Source: Vibrio stylophorae
GTDB lineage: Bacteria > Pseudomonadota > Gammaproteobacteria > Enterobacterales > Vibrionaceae
Reading direction: 5' to 3'
Assembly (NCBI RefSeq): GCF_921293875.1
Contig: NZ_CAKLDI010000001.1
Coordinates: forward strand, 898,475-962,474
DNA length: 64,000 nt
Shown here: positions 8,717 to 17,166 of the stretch, piece by piece
How the letters are laid out: each line of letters opens with the position of its first letter
Position numbering within the stretch: the stretch's first letter is position 1
Position numbers and translations under genes: made by a program
Notes under the pieces: generated by a model
What the model was told of the DNA's origin: nothing
Databases searched by the model: none
Seen by the model: the letters and a program-made list of their open reading frames with translations, nothing else

Positions 8717-9784
8717 ATGAGCCAGCACATAGTACCAGCACCATCGCAAACGATTTACCCATTTCCACCAAAACCCGCCAAGCTATCTGAGCAGCAAAAA
8801 GCAGAACATATCACCGATATTAAGCGTCTTTTGCTCGAGAAAAATGCAGTTTTAGTTGCCCACTACTACACCGATCCTGAGATTCAAGCGCTTGCCGAAG
8901 CTACTGGTGGCTGCGTGGCTGATTCTTTGGAAATGGCGCGTTTTGGTAACGAGCATCCTGCGACCACTTTAATTGTGGCTGGGGTTCGCTTTATGGGGGA
9001 AACGGCAAAAATACTAACCCCAGAAAAAACGGTGCTGATGCCAGATTTAGGCGCTGAATGCTCCTTAGATTTGGGCTGTCCTGAAGCGGCGTTCACTGCA
9101 TTTTGTGATGCGCATCCAGAGCATACCGTGGTGGTTTATGCCAACACTTCTGCAGCGGTTAAAGCGCGCGCAGATTGGATCGTGACTTCAAGCATTGCCC
9201 TTGAAATTGTCGAACATCTAGATAGTGAAGAGAAATCGATTATCTGGGGGCCAGATCGCCATCTAGGTAGCTATATAGCAAAACAAACGGGCGCCGACAT
9301 GCTGCTTTGGCAAGGTGAGTGTGTGGTGCATGATGAATTCTCGGCCAAAGCATTGCGTGAGATGAAAGCGCTACATCCGGATGCTGCCATTTTGGTTCAC
9401 CCAGAATCGCCAGCCAGTGTGGTGCAAATGGCGGATGCGGTTGGCTCAACCAGCCAGCTCATTGCTGCGGCTAAAGCACTGCCGCAACAAAAGCTGATTG
9501 TAGCCACGGATAAAGGCATCTTCTATAAAATGCAGCAAGCGGTGCCTGAAAAAACATTGTATGAAGCGCCAACGGCGGGTAATGGCGCGACTTGTCGAAG
9601 CTGTGCGCACTGTCCTTGGATGGCAATGAATGGTCTTAAGGCGATTCAAACAGCGCTTGAGCAGGGTGGTGTGGCGCATGAAATCCATGTTGATGCCAAG
9701 CTTCGCGATAAAGCTTTAGTGCCACTTAATCGCATGCTCAACTTTGCAGCTGAACTTAAAATGAAGGTGCAGGGCAACGCCTAA
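8717..9784 (+). CDS. nadA: Quinolinate synthase NadA
   Basis: A 355-residue protein of the long NadA type. It condenses iminoaspartate with dihydroxyacetone phosphate to quinolinate in NAD synthesis. The three [4Fe-4S] ligands correspond to Cys115 (AECSL), Cys202 (GECVVH) and Cys299, the last Cys of [10 protein letters not shown]. The [10 protein letters not shown] and ETAKIL motifs are present. A monocistronic unit with its own promoter and terminator is likely. In E. coli tRNA genes separate ybgF and nadA; here a second pal occupies that space. Confidence 0.97.
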   Translation: MSQHIVPAPSQTIYPFPPKPAKLSEQQKAEHITDIKRLLLEKNAVLVAHYYTDPEIQALAEATGGCVADSLEMARFGNEHPATTLIVAGVRFMGETAKILTPEKTVLMPDLGAECSLDLGCPEAAFTAFCDAHPEHTVVVYANTSAAVKARADWIVTSSIALEIVEHLDSEEKSIIWGPDRHLGSYIAKQTGADMLLWQGECVVHDEFSAKALREMKALHPDAAILVHPESPASVVQMADAVGSTSQLIAAAKALPQQKLIVATDKGIFYKMQQAVPEKTLYEAPTAGNGATCRSCAHCPWMAMNGLKAIQTALEQGGVAHEIHVDAKLRDKALVPLNRMLNFAAELKMKVQGNA

Positions 9785-9812
9785 GGTTTTCTCCTCGATA
9801 ACTTATTTGCAT

Positions 9813-9844
9813 AAAAAAACCGAAGCACAGGCTTCGGTTTTTTT
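9813..9844. terminator. Bidirectional intrinsic terminator, nadA / UPF0149 gene
   Basis: A-run plus CCGAAGC, loop ACAG, then GCTTCGG plus T-run. It works on both strands between convergent nadA and the UPF0149 gene. Confidence 0.9.
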
Positions 9845-9861
9845 GTGGATGGCTGATGCGA

Positions 9862-10464
9862 TTATTGGTCGCTATCTTGCGCTGCGTCCACCAATTGCTG
9901 CCCAAGATAGGTCAGGCCATTGAGCAGCTCTGGCGTGGATTGAAAGAGCTCGTGGAACTGCTCATCCACATTTTCAATGCCTTGGCTTACCAGCTCGTTA
10001 ATTGCAGCCTGAGGCTCACAAAACAGGCTAAAGGCGAGTAAGCAACCGCCCACCATTTGGTTGGTGGCTTCGCTTTCACCAATGAGGTTATACCAATCAT
10101 CTTGGCAAATCTGCCAGCCTTGCAAAAAGCCTTCAGCAAAGGCTTGGGTTTCATCGTTGATCAAGGCTTCTTCATCTAAGGCGCAGCTTTCTGGCCACTG
10201 CCATTGTCCCTGAAGCAATGTGGCGCGATTTTCATTCCACAATTGCACGATAAGGTTGGCAAACTGCTCAAGCGCTTCACTGGAGGTAAAAGGGGATTGC
10301 TCCTCGCCGCCCCATAGTAGAGAAAACCACTCCTGTGGATCAATAGGATGCGGCGCGCAAGCCAGTGCGGTGATCACCCCGTGAATTTGCGATTCGGAAA
10401 GCAGCTGTTGTTGTAATTCTGGTTGCTGAACAAAGTCAGAAAGTGTGGTCATGGGATAACTCAT
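9862..10464 (-). CDS. UPF0149 family (YecA/YgfB-like) protein
   Basis: A 200-residue acidic, helical protein. The motifs SESQIHGVITALACAP near the N-terminus and AFAEGFLQGWQICQDDWYNLI plus NQMVGGCLLAFSLFCEPQAAINELV match the UPF0149 family. There is no C-terminal SEC-C zinc motif, so it is not the YecA form with a metal-binding tail. Molecular function is unknown. Convergent with nadA. Two starts are possible, 10464 (used) or the ATG four codons later; neither has a strong ribosome site. Confidence 0.8.
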   Translation of the reverse strand: MSYPMTTLSDFVQQPELQQQLLSESQIHGVITALACAPHPIDPQEWFSLLWGGEEQSPFTSSEALEQFANLIVQLWNENRATLLQGQWQWPESCALDEEALINDETQAFAEGFLQGWQICQDDWYNLIGESEATNQMVGGCLLAFSLFCEPQAAINELVSQGIENVDEQFHELFQSTPELLNGLTYLGQQLVDAAQDSDQ

Positions 10465-10630
10465 TCACAAAATGTTGCGCTAAGTGTAACAGGGCACGGG
10501 TTTGGACACGAGGAAAGAAAACACCGAATTAAATGGTGATAAATAACCGATAACTGGATGAAAAATAGAAAAAAGAATAATAAATCAACACCATAAACTG
10601 CATGTTTAATGATTTAATTCGTAAAAATAT

Positions 10631-10648
10631 CAATCTCAATTTAGATTG
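10631..10648 (+). promoter_or_regulatory. Inverted repeat upstream of alaE
   Basis: CAATCT and AGATTG are separated by six bases and lie 27 bases before the alaE start, in a very A/T-rich leader. It is a candidate operator. In E. coli alaE responds to Lrp and alanine; no specific regulator can be named from this motif. Confidence 0.4.
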
Positions 10649-10674
10649 TTAGTTGTTTTATCTAGGGATAGAAA

Positions 10675-11127
10675 ATGACGCAGTTATTCTCTCTTCGTGC
10701 GCGTGGCATTGCTGCCGATATGTTTGCCATGGTGGTCTTTTGTTTTGTCACCGGCATGGCGATTGAAGTGCTGATTTCAGGCTTGAGCTTTCAGCAATCT
10801 TTGTCGTCGCGATTACTGGCGATCCCTGTGAATTTACTGATTGCTTGGCCCTATGGTTGTTATCGCGATGCCTGGATGCGCCAAGCGAAACATTTTAGCC
10901 ATCCTTATGCGATGCAAATGGCCGATCTATGTGCTTTTGTCACCTTTCAATCGCCTGTGTATGCCTTGATCTTACTGAGTATCGGCGCAGCGCCGTCGCA
11001 GGTGGTGATGGCGGTGCTGATCAACGCGGTAGTTTGTAGCTTGCTTGGCGTGGCCTATGGGCTCTTTTTAGACCGCTGTCGTCGATGGTTTGGTGCATCA
11101 GCGCTGCACATTGAACCACTTCACTAA
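10675..11127 (+). CDS. alaE: L-alanine exporter AlaE
   Basis: A 150-residue inner-membrane protein with four predicted helices. The segments [61 protein letters not shown] and [15 protein letters not shown] match AlaE closely, and the length equals that of E. coli AlaE (149). AlaE exports L-alanine and dipeptide-derived alanine using the proton-motive force. It stands alone, with its own terminator. Confidence 0.93.
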   Translation: MTQLFSLRARGIAADMFAMVVFCFVTGMAIEVLISGLSFQQSLSSRLLAIPVNLLIAWPYGCYRDAWMRQAKHFSHPYAMQMADLCAFVTFQSPVYALILLSIGAAPSQVVMAVLINAVVCSLLGVAYGLFLDRCRRWFGASALHIEPLH

Positions 11128-11147
11128 ATCAAAAAAATCAGGTAATA

Positions 11148-11179
11148 AAAAAGCCAAGTTACAAACAACTTGGCTTTTT
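11148..11179. terminator. Bidirectional intrinsic terminator, alaE / DUF3943 gene
   Basis: AAAAAGCCAAGTT and AACTTGGCTTTTT form a perfect 13-bp stem with a six-base loop between convergent genes. Confidence 0.9.
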
Positions 11180-11214
11180 AGATTGCTGTGATTCGGCTGT
11201 TTAGAAGTGAAAGT

Positions 11215-12096
11215 TTAGAAGCGGAAGCTAAATTTCAAACCGACGAACTCATCGTACTCTTCTACACCCATTTTATAGGCTTGCTCAGCAAACTCTTGGT
11301 TGTCAAACCATGGGTTGTATGTCAGTGACACGCTGTTGTCACGCCAAATATCTGTAACCCACCAATGGATATGACCCACAGGGTTTAAGAAGAACAAGCT
11401 GGTGCTCCCTAGCCATTCGCTGCCAAGCACTTCACCGCCATTGGCAACAATATCAAGCTCGGTTTGATACATCCATTCACCGACCACGGCACCCCAAAAA
11501 GGTGTCACGATAATATCTTGAATAGATGGCACTTCAGCAAAGGACTCAACACCATATTCCCAGAAGAAGGTCGACATGATGAAAGAGTAACCAAAGGATT
11601 GGAATTCGTTATAGCCAGCATGGCGGGCGACGGTGTAATAAACACCGCCAAAGTATGGGTGCGCAATATAGTTCAGGACATGGTCATCTTTGTCCCAAAC
11701 TGGGCCGGCTTTGACGTTATCTTTCCACTTTTTACCTAAGTTGGAAAAAGAGCGATCCTCTGAGTCCCAGTTGGTAAAGCTTTCAGGGAGCAGTGTCATC
11801 AAGGCAACAGTGCTCACGCTCAAGCCTAAAATGGTATAGGTCTGTTCTTTGACGTAGTCAAAATCGGTCTCTTCAGAGGTCACAAGATAGCGAGGTAGCG
11901 TATCTTGCGGCTCAACCGCCAAGCTATCAATGGTCTCAGGTTGTTCATATTGAAAGCTGGGAAGCTCTGGGCAGTACAAGCTGTAACGGGTGTCACAGTT
12001 TTGATCAAGGCGATCATCAACAGAAACCGAGCTATAAGCCATTGTCTGTGGTGCAATAAATGCAGCACACAAAGGCAATAAAAATCGTGCTTTCAC
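11215..12096 (-). CDS. DUF3943 family envelope protein
   Basis: A 293-residue protein with a signal peptide (KARFLLPLCAAFIAPQTMA|YS), predicted to be exported. The central part, with DDHVLNYIAHPYFGGVYYTVARHAGYNEFQSFGYSFIMSTFFWEYGVESFAEVPSIQDIIVTP, matches the DUF3943 pattern. The last strand ends FSFRF with a terminal aromatic residue, as in outer-membrane proteins. Function is unknown. The GTG at 12096 is chosen because GGAG lies five bases before it and it starts the signal peptide; a longer upstream frame is not supported. Confidence 0.78.
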   Translation of the reverse strand: MKARFLLPLCAAFIAPQTMAYSSVSVDDRLDQNCDTRYSLYCPELPSFQYEQPETIDSLAVEPQDTLPRYLVTSEETDFDYVKEQTYTILGLSVSTVALMTLLPESFTNWDSEDRSFSNLGKKWKDNVKAGPVWDKDDHVLNYIAHPYFGGVYYTVARHAGYNEFQSFGYSFIMSTFFWEYGVESFAEVPSIQDIIVTPFWGAVVGEWMYQTELDIVANGGEVLGSEWLGSTSLFFLNPVGHIHWWVTDIWRDNSVSLTYNPWFDNQEFAEQAYKMGVEEYDEFVGLKFSFRF

Positions 12097-12227
12097 AAAA
12101 ACTCCATCAATAGGAAGGTTAGGCGGGCTAAAAAATGCTCGCGTAAGTATCCAAATTTTCAACGAAATCGCAAGTGGTCTTACATCTTCTCTCTCAATTT
12201 TTCTGTCAACTGTGGGGATGGCACAAA

Positions 12228-12254
12228 AAAAAGTGTGCCAAATGCACACTTTTT
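12228..12254 (-). terminator. Intrinsic terminator of the TyrP-like gene
   Basis: On the minus strand AAAAAGTGTGC / GCACACTTTTT pair around a five-base loop, with a T run of eight. It lies 35 bases after the permease stop codon. Confidence 0.88.
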
Positions 12255-12288
12255 ATCTCAGACGCACATGAACGATGCGCTACAGCCA

Positions 12289-13482
12289 TTAACCCACGGC
12301 AGGAATGAGCTTCGCCATTTGCAATAATTGCGAGCCAACAATCGCAATACCCGCAAGGGTAACGATGATTAATGCCAAGTTGCCACCGCGGACTTGATAA
12401 CTATCGCAATTGAGTTTTCGCGCTTGGTAAACCAGTGCCACCGGCATAAAAATGGCGAGTATTGCGAGTGCAATCGCGGCGTAGCCCAGCGCCATAGCAA
12501 AGCCTTTTGGGTAAAAGAGGGCAAAGCACAGTGGCGGCGCAAAGGTCAGTACAGCAGCTATGGTTCGGCCAAAGCGACGGTTATCGGCACCAATGCGATC
12601 GCGAAGAAAATCAAAAAGCCCCAAACTCACACCTAGAAATGAGGTGGCCAGTGCTAAGTCAATAAAAATGCTTACTGCTTGACTGACGCGAGGCGAGGTT
12701 AATACAGCGCTCAGCATGGTCACCAGTTCACTGGATGATTTGCTATTCATCAAGTCGTTTTGGCTGAGCACGCCATGGCTGGCCATTTGCCACAATATAT
12801 ACACCACCAAAGGCAACGCAGAGCCACAAATGAAGATGCGTTTCAGGCGCGTCGGCTCAATGCCAACATAGCGCACGATAGATGGAATACTGCCGTGAAA
12901 ACCAAAAGAGGTGAAAATCACAGGCAGTGAGGCGATGACAAAGCCTTGTGCGACAGGGCGCTCAAGTAGCGCACCTCCGGTGATGTTTGGTGTGAGAAGG
13001 CTTAGCATCACCACCAAAGCAATTAATTTGGCTGTAAAGAGAATACGATTGACCCAGTCCACACCTTGCGCGCCACGACTGACAATAGCACCCACCAACA
13101 AGGTCACGATGACCGCGCACCATTGCGGCGTAAGTTGCCATTGGCCACTGAGTTTATGGGCGAGTTGATCGCTGCTACCTGCGATATAAGCAGCGCATAG
13201 GGCATAAAACAAAAACAGGGTAGCAAATGTTGCAAGCAAGGCACCATAACGGCCTAAAAACTGAGTAGAAAGGGTATGCAGCGTGGCTGTTTGCGGTGCG
13301 TGTTGATGCGCCTCAACCATCAGCAGAGCGGTATAGCTGGTGAGGCACCAAAGGCCGAGCATTACTAAACTCGCGGTACCAAAACCAAGGCCAGCGGAGG
13401 CGATGGGTAGCGCAACCATTCCTGCGCCTATGGTGGTGCCAGCGATGATCAGGGTACTGCCAAAGGTTTTACTGCTAATCAT
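12289..13482 (-). CDS. Aromatic amino acid permease, TyrP/HAAAP type
   Basis: A 397-residue transporter with eleven predicted helices. The start SSKTFGSTLIIAGTTIGAGMVALPIASAGLGFG is the hallmark of the hydroxy/aromatic amino acid permease family. YTALLMVEAHQHAP, LGRYGALLATFATLFLFYALCAAYIAG and FTSFGFHGSIPSIVRYVG resemble tyrosine-specific TyrP more than Mtr or TnaB. It imports the amino acid with protons. ATG 13482 is favoured, with AGGA six bases upstream. A good TyrR box about 120 bases upstream supports a role with tyrosine or phenylalanine. Confidence 0.88.
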   Translation of the reverse strand: MISSKTFGSTLIIAGTTIGAGMVALPIASAGLGFGTASLVMLGLWCLTSYTALLMVEAHQHAPQTATLHTLSTQFLGRYGALLATFATLFLFYALCAAYIAGSSDQLAHKLSGQWQLTPQWCAVIVTLLVGAIVSRGAQGVDWVNRILFTAKLIALVVMLSLLTPNITGGALLERPVAQGFVIASLPVIFTSFGFHGSIPSIVRYVGIEPTRLKRIFICGSALPLVVYILWQMASHGVLSQNDLMNSKSSSELVTMLSAVLTSPRVSQAVSIFIDLALATSFLGVSLGLFDFLRDRIGADNRRFGRTIAAVLTFAPPLCFALFYPKGFAMALGYAAIALAILAIFMPVALVYQARKLNCDSYQVRGGNLALIIVTLAGIAIVGSQLLQMAKLIPAVG

Positions 13483-13597
13483 GAAACATCCTGTCATAAA
13501 AAGTGTACATTCTGGTTGGATTGTTTGCTAAAACTGAAATTGTTTAGATAAATCCCTGTGATTGTGCACCTTATGAAAGTTGTAAAAGAAAGTCCAC

Positions 13598-13615
13598 TGT
13601 AATTTACGATTTACA
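13598..13615 (-). promoter_or_regulatory. TyrR box upstream of the TyrP-like permease
   Basis: TGTAATTTACGATTTACA matches the TyrR consensus TGTAAA-N6-TTTACA at 11 of 12 specified positions. A weaker partner, TGTAAA followed by a degenerate right half, abuts it at 13581-13598, as in tandem strong/weak TyrR sites. It lies between the permease (minus) and the CinA-family gene (plus). Confidence 0.7.
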
Positions 13616-13769
13616 AAATAAAATGCTCGTAAATAAATAATTACACGAGATGTATCCTTTAAATTTTATGCATTCATAAAGGGTGATAAGGCGCAGTGAA
13701 AAGCATCAGACATGCATGCGCTTTTATGGTAAAAATGGGGTCGTTTTTTTGCTGCAAGGATTCGACATC

Positions 13770-15026
13770 ATGGGACGTTTGGCCATGCTCAGTACCGGTG
13801 AAGAGGTACTTCATGGAGATATCACAGATACCAATGCTGCATGGTTAAGTCAGCTGCTCTATGAGTCGGGTTTTCCACTATCACGACGTGTCACTGTGGG
13901 GGATGGCTTAAGCGATCTTTCTGCTGTGATGGCGCAGATGGCCACTGAATTTGATGTGGTGATTGTCAATGGTGGTCTTGGGCCAACCAGTGATGACAAT
14001 AGTACGCTTGCCTTTGCAGAAGCATTTTCCTTACCTTTGCTGCAAAACCAGCATTGGCTAACGACCTTGCGTCAGCGCTATGCTGCGATGGGGCGGGAGA
14101 TGCCTCCAGCCAATATTAAACAAGCTTTGTTGCCTGAAGGGGCAGAGCTGCTTGATAACCCAGTGGGAACTGCTTGCGGTTATGCTCACTTGGTACAGGG
14201 CTGCTGGTTTTTCTTTACCCCGGGTGTACCCCATGAATTTTTTAAAATGGTGGAGCAGCAGGTGCTGCCGCGTTTAAGTCAGAGACTTACCCCAACCAAC
14301 CATTATTGTTCGCGTTTTTATAGCTTTGGTCTGTCTGAGTCTGGATTGGAGCAAACTTTTTCTGATTTAGGTCTGCCGCCGTCCTATACCTTGGGCTATC
14401 GCTCAGCGTTGCCATTTATCGAGGTCAAATTATTTGGTCCTGATGGTCAGGCGCGCACCATTGTGGAGCAGCAAATTGCACGCCGGTTAGGCGATAATTT
14501 AGTGGGGCAAAACCATGATTTGCTCACTCAGCTAGCGCTTTTAATTGCCGAAAAACAGCCGCAGTGCCGTCTTGGCGTAGCAGAGCAATTTAGTGGCGGC
14601 TACTTAGCCCAGTGGCTGACGAGCCATATTGCGCTGCGTAAAAACCTCAATCAGGCGTGGGTTTTGCCGCAAGATACGCCGCTGACGCTAGCAGAGCAAA
14701 ATCCACTGGCGGCGGCTTTGGCCTTGGCAACGGCGGCAAAAGAGCGCACCGGCAGTGATATCGGTTTGGCTATCGGTCCATCGCATGAAGGTGATATCAC
14801 GGTGGCGATCGCAACGCCAACTGGGGATTTTGGTCAACATTTGCAACCGCGTCGTCAGTATGGTTTTGAGGATTGGCGAAAAATGGCGGCGACCGTGGTG
14901 CTAGATATGTTGCGCCGCTATTACAGTGAGCGGCCGATGTTTGGGCAGTTTGAGTCGCTGCAACGGATTAATGACATTCATCTACCGCCGGTAGCGCACT
15001 GCGATCAATCACCCAACCATATTTGA
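13770..15026 (+). CDS. CinA-family protein (YfaY-like)
   Basis: A 418-residue protein. The N-terminal MoCF-like domain carries LAMLSTGEEVLHGDITDTNAAWL and DVVIVNGGLGPTSDDNSTLAFAEA, then NPVGTACGYA and FTPGVPHEFFKM. The C-terminal region corresponds to a degenerate CinA deamidase domain, as in E. coli YfaY: the SEQFTGG-type motif is present as AEQFSGGYLAQWL. Whether it has pyrophosphatase or NMN deamidase activity cannot be told. ATG 13770 has AAGGA upstream and matches homologues. Its 3' end overlaps the convergent gene by 59 bases. Confidence 0.9.
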   Translation: MGRLAMLSTGEEVLHGDITDTNAAWLSQLLYESGFPLSRRVTVGDGLSDLSAVMAQMATEFDVVIVNGGLGPTSDDNSTLAFAEAFSLPLLQNQHWLTTLRQRYAAMGREMPPANIKQALLPEGAELLDNPVGTACGYAHLVQGCWFFFTPGVPHEFFKMVEQQVLPRLSQRLTPTNHYCSRFYSFGLSESGLEQTFSDLGLPPSYTLGYRSALPFIEVKLFGPDGQARTIVEQQIARRLGDNLVGQNHDLLTQLALLIAEKQPQCRLGVAEQFSGGYLAQWLTSHIALRKNLNQAWVLPQDTPLTLAEQNPLAAALALATAAKERTGSDIGLAIGPSHEGDITVAIATPTGDFGQHLQPRRQYGFEDWRKMAATVVLDMLRRYYSERPMFGQFESLQRINDIHLPPVAHCDQSPNHI

Positions 15027-15480
15027 GCTCCGCAAAGGGCACTTCGTTCTCAATAATGATGCGCTGTCGATGATTGTGATAGCGCATTTTTGTTGAATAA
15101 TCGCCATTACGATTGAGCTTGAGTGCAAAACCATTTTCTGCAGCGGCAATGGCTTGATGAAAGCGCAGGTAGCCGCGAAAACGCACGATCTGCCCGCAAA
15201 TCTTTCGTACAGTTTTGATCACTTCTCCCGCGCTTTGACGAAAACCGATACCGGCGCCATAAATGACACTATTGGTGGTTTGCAGAGTCTGTTGATGAAG
15301 GGCGCGCAGATCTTGTTTGTCGCGATAGGCCAATAGGATTTGTCGCTGACTGATGCGTTTGAGCTCTTTTAAGCTCACCGCGATATCGGGCTCAAGTGAA
15401 AACTCTGCCGCCATCTCAGGGCTCATTTCCGCTTGCCAGATCATCGGGGTGTGATAAAGCAAAATTCCCAATTCATACAT
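14968..15480 (-). CDS. Unrecognised 170-residue protein
   Basis: I do not recognise a family. The protein is soluble, moderately basic in the middle (ICGQIVRFRGYLRFHQ) and begins YELGILLYHTPMIWQAEMSPEMAAEF, followed by a helical stretch LKELKRISQRQILLAYRDKQDLRALHQQ. There is no signal peptide or membrane segment. An excellent GGAGG sits six bases before ATG 15480, supporting translation. It lies between the CinA-family gene (convergent, 59-base overlap) and the nrd operon terminator, so it is probably a separate unit. Confidence 0.65.
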   Translation of the reverse strand: MYELGILLYHTPMIWQAEMSPEMAAEFSLEPDIAVSLKELKRISQRQILLAYRDKQDLRALHQQTLQTTNSVIYGAGIGFRQSAGEVIKTVRKICGQIVRFRGYLRFHQAIAAAENGFALKLNRNGDYSTKMRYHNHRQRIIIENEVPFAELKYGWVIDRSALPAVDECH

Positions 15481-15625
15481 GACCACCTCCATTGCTTGTT
15501 CTTTGCTTTAGTGTCCATGCTTTTGTTGCGAGCTTCTGTGCGCTTGATAGGGTACGGAATTGATTTTATTGATAAATTAAAAAGTTGCTTTGACCTTCAC
15601 GTTTTCCTTGGTGAAGGGCCAGTTA

Positions 15626-15652
15626 AAAAAGGCAGCACATTGCTGCCTTTTT
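15626..15652 (-). terminator. Intrinsic terminator of nrdAB-yfaE
   Basis: AAAAAGGCAGCA / TGCTGCCTTTTT with a three-base loop, 46 bases past the yfaE stop. T runs occur on both strands, but only the minus-strand operon ends here. Confidence 0.9.
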
Positions 15653-15698
15653 GACGATTTTCGCCAATGCTTTGGCGATTTTTAAAAGTGAATTTGAG

Positions 15699-15980
15699 TT
15701 AACTTACCTTATCGAGCTTTTTACTGAGGGTGCGTTGAAACTGCAAACGCAGCGTGCTTTTGGCACGTGAGATACAGGGCAAAATCTCCCCCGGCATAGT
15801 AAATGCTAGGGGTGTTTGCATCAGCTCGACGTCACCTGATTGCAGCTGGCAGCGACAAGCACCGCATACGCCTTCACGGCAGTGGTATTCAAGCTCAAAT
15901 CCCGCTTGCTCTAAGTTGTCTAAAATCGACAGCTTAGGATTGCTAAGCGCAACAGTCTGCTGCTCAAATTCAATCTTCAT
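15699..15980 (-). CDS. yfaE: 2Fe-2S ferredoxin YfaE, diferric-tyrosyl cofactor maintenance
   Basis: A 93-residue plant-type ferredoxin. CREGVCGACRCQL supplies three of the cluster cysteines and ILPCISRAKS the fourth. In E. coli YfaE delivers electrons for assembly and repair of the NrdB diferric-tyrosyl radical, and its place directly after nrdB fits that job. Start and stop overlap as TAATG with nrdB, which indicates translational coupling. Confidence 0.94.
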   Translation of the reverse strand: MKIEFEQQTVALSNPKLSILDNLEQAGFELEYHCREGVCGACRCQLQSGDVELMQTPLAFTMPGEILPCISRAKSTLRLQFQRTLSKKLDKVS

Positions 15981-17113
15981 TAGAGCTCAAAATCACCGAG
16001 ATCATCAGAGCTCATATCGGTGTCAATTTGACCCACAAGGTAGGAGCTGATCTCCACTTCTTGCGGTGCAACTTGCACGTTATCAGAGCTCAACCAAGTG
16101 TTAATCCAAGGAATTGGATTGCTGGTGGACTCTGGATAAGCAGATTTTAGCCCCACAGCTTGCATGCGCAGGTTGGTGATGTATTCAATGTACTGACACA
16201 GAATATTTTTGTTCAGACCAATCATTGAGCCATCTTTGAACAGGTACTCAGCCCACTCTTTTTCCTGCTCTGCGGCATCTTTAAAGAGATCGAAGCATTG
16301 CTGCTCGACTTGCGCGGCCACGATAGCCATTTCTGGATCGTCTTGACCGGTGCGCATTAAGTTCAGCATATGCTGGGTACTGGTAAGATGCAGCGCTTCA
16401 TCACGCGCAATCAGTTTGATGATTTTGGCGTTGCCTTCCATGAGCTCGCGCTCAGCAAAAGCAAAGGAGCAAGCAAAGCTAACGTAGAAGCGAATCGCTT
16501 CTAGTGCATTTACCGACATCAAACAAAGATAGAGCTTTTTCTTGAGCTCAAACAGATTGATGCGAACGGTCTCGCCTTTGATTTCGTGTTTGCCTTCACC
16601 ATAGAGATGGTAGAGGTTGGTGGCTTCAATGAGATCGTCATAGTAGCCCGCAATATCTTTGGCACGCTCAAGAATATGTTCATTGGTGACGATGTCATCA
16701 AACACAATGGATGGGTTGTTGACGATGTTACGAATGATATGGGTATAAGAGCGTGAGTGAATGGTCTCAGAGAAAGACCAAGTCTCAATCCAAGTTTCTA
16801 GCTCAGGCAGTGATACCAGAGGCAAGAGCGCCACGTTTGGGCTGCGGCCTTGAATGGAATCAAGCAGTGTTTGGTATTTAAGGTTGCTGATGAAAATATG
16901 TTTTTCATGATCAGGCAGCGCATTGTAGTCGATGCGATCTTGCGATACATCCACCTCTTCAGGGCGCCAGAAGAAAGATAGTTGTTTTTCAATCAACTTT
17001 TCAAAAATAGGGTGTTTTTGTTGATCATAACGGGCGACGTTGACCGATTGGCCAAAGAACATCGGCTCTTTGAGTTGATCGTTTTTAGTGCGAGTAAAGG
17101 TGCTGTAAGCCAT
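15980..17113 (-). CDS. nrdB: Ribonucleoside-diphosphate reductase class Ia, beta subunit
   Basis: A 377-residue R2 protein beginning [29 protein letters not shown], as in enterobacterial NrdB. Iron-ligand motifs are visible: the WPEEVD-type region as [11 protein letters not shown], the helix with [17 protein letters not shown], and [17 protein letters not shown]. The C-terminal tail [10 protein letters not shown] is the peptide that docks to NrdA. The subunit holds the diferric-tyrosyl radical. ATG 17113 has GAGGTGG just upstream. Confidence 0.97.
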   Translation of the reverse strand: MAYSTFTRTKNDQLKEPMFFGQSVNVARYDQQKHPIFEKLIEKQLSFFWRPEEVDVSQDRIDYNALPDHEKHIFISNLKYQTLLDSIQGRSPNVALLPLVSLPELETWIETWSFSETIHSRSYTHIIRNIVNNPSIVFDDIVTNEHILERAKDIAGYYDDLIEATNLYHLYGEGKHEIKGETVRINLFELKKKLYLCLMSVNALEAIRFYVSFACSFAFAERELMEGNAKIIKLIARDEALHLTSTQHMLNLMRTGQDDPEMAIVAAQVEQQCFDLFKDAAEQEKEWAEYLFKDGSMIGLNKNILCQYIEYITNLRMQAVGLKSAYPESTSNPIPWINTWLSSDNVQVAPQEVEISSYLVGQIDTDMSSDDLGDFEL

Positions 17114-17166
17114 ATCCACCTCAGAAAAAAGCAAGCAAGAATGGGGCATTCGCCCCATTCGAAAAA

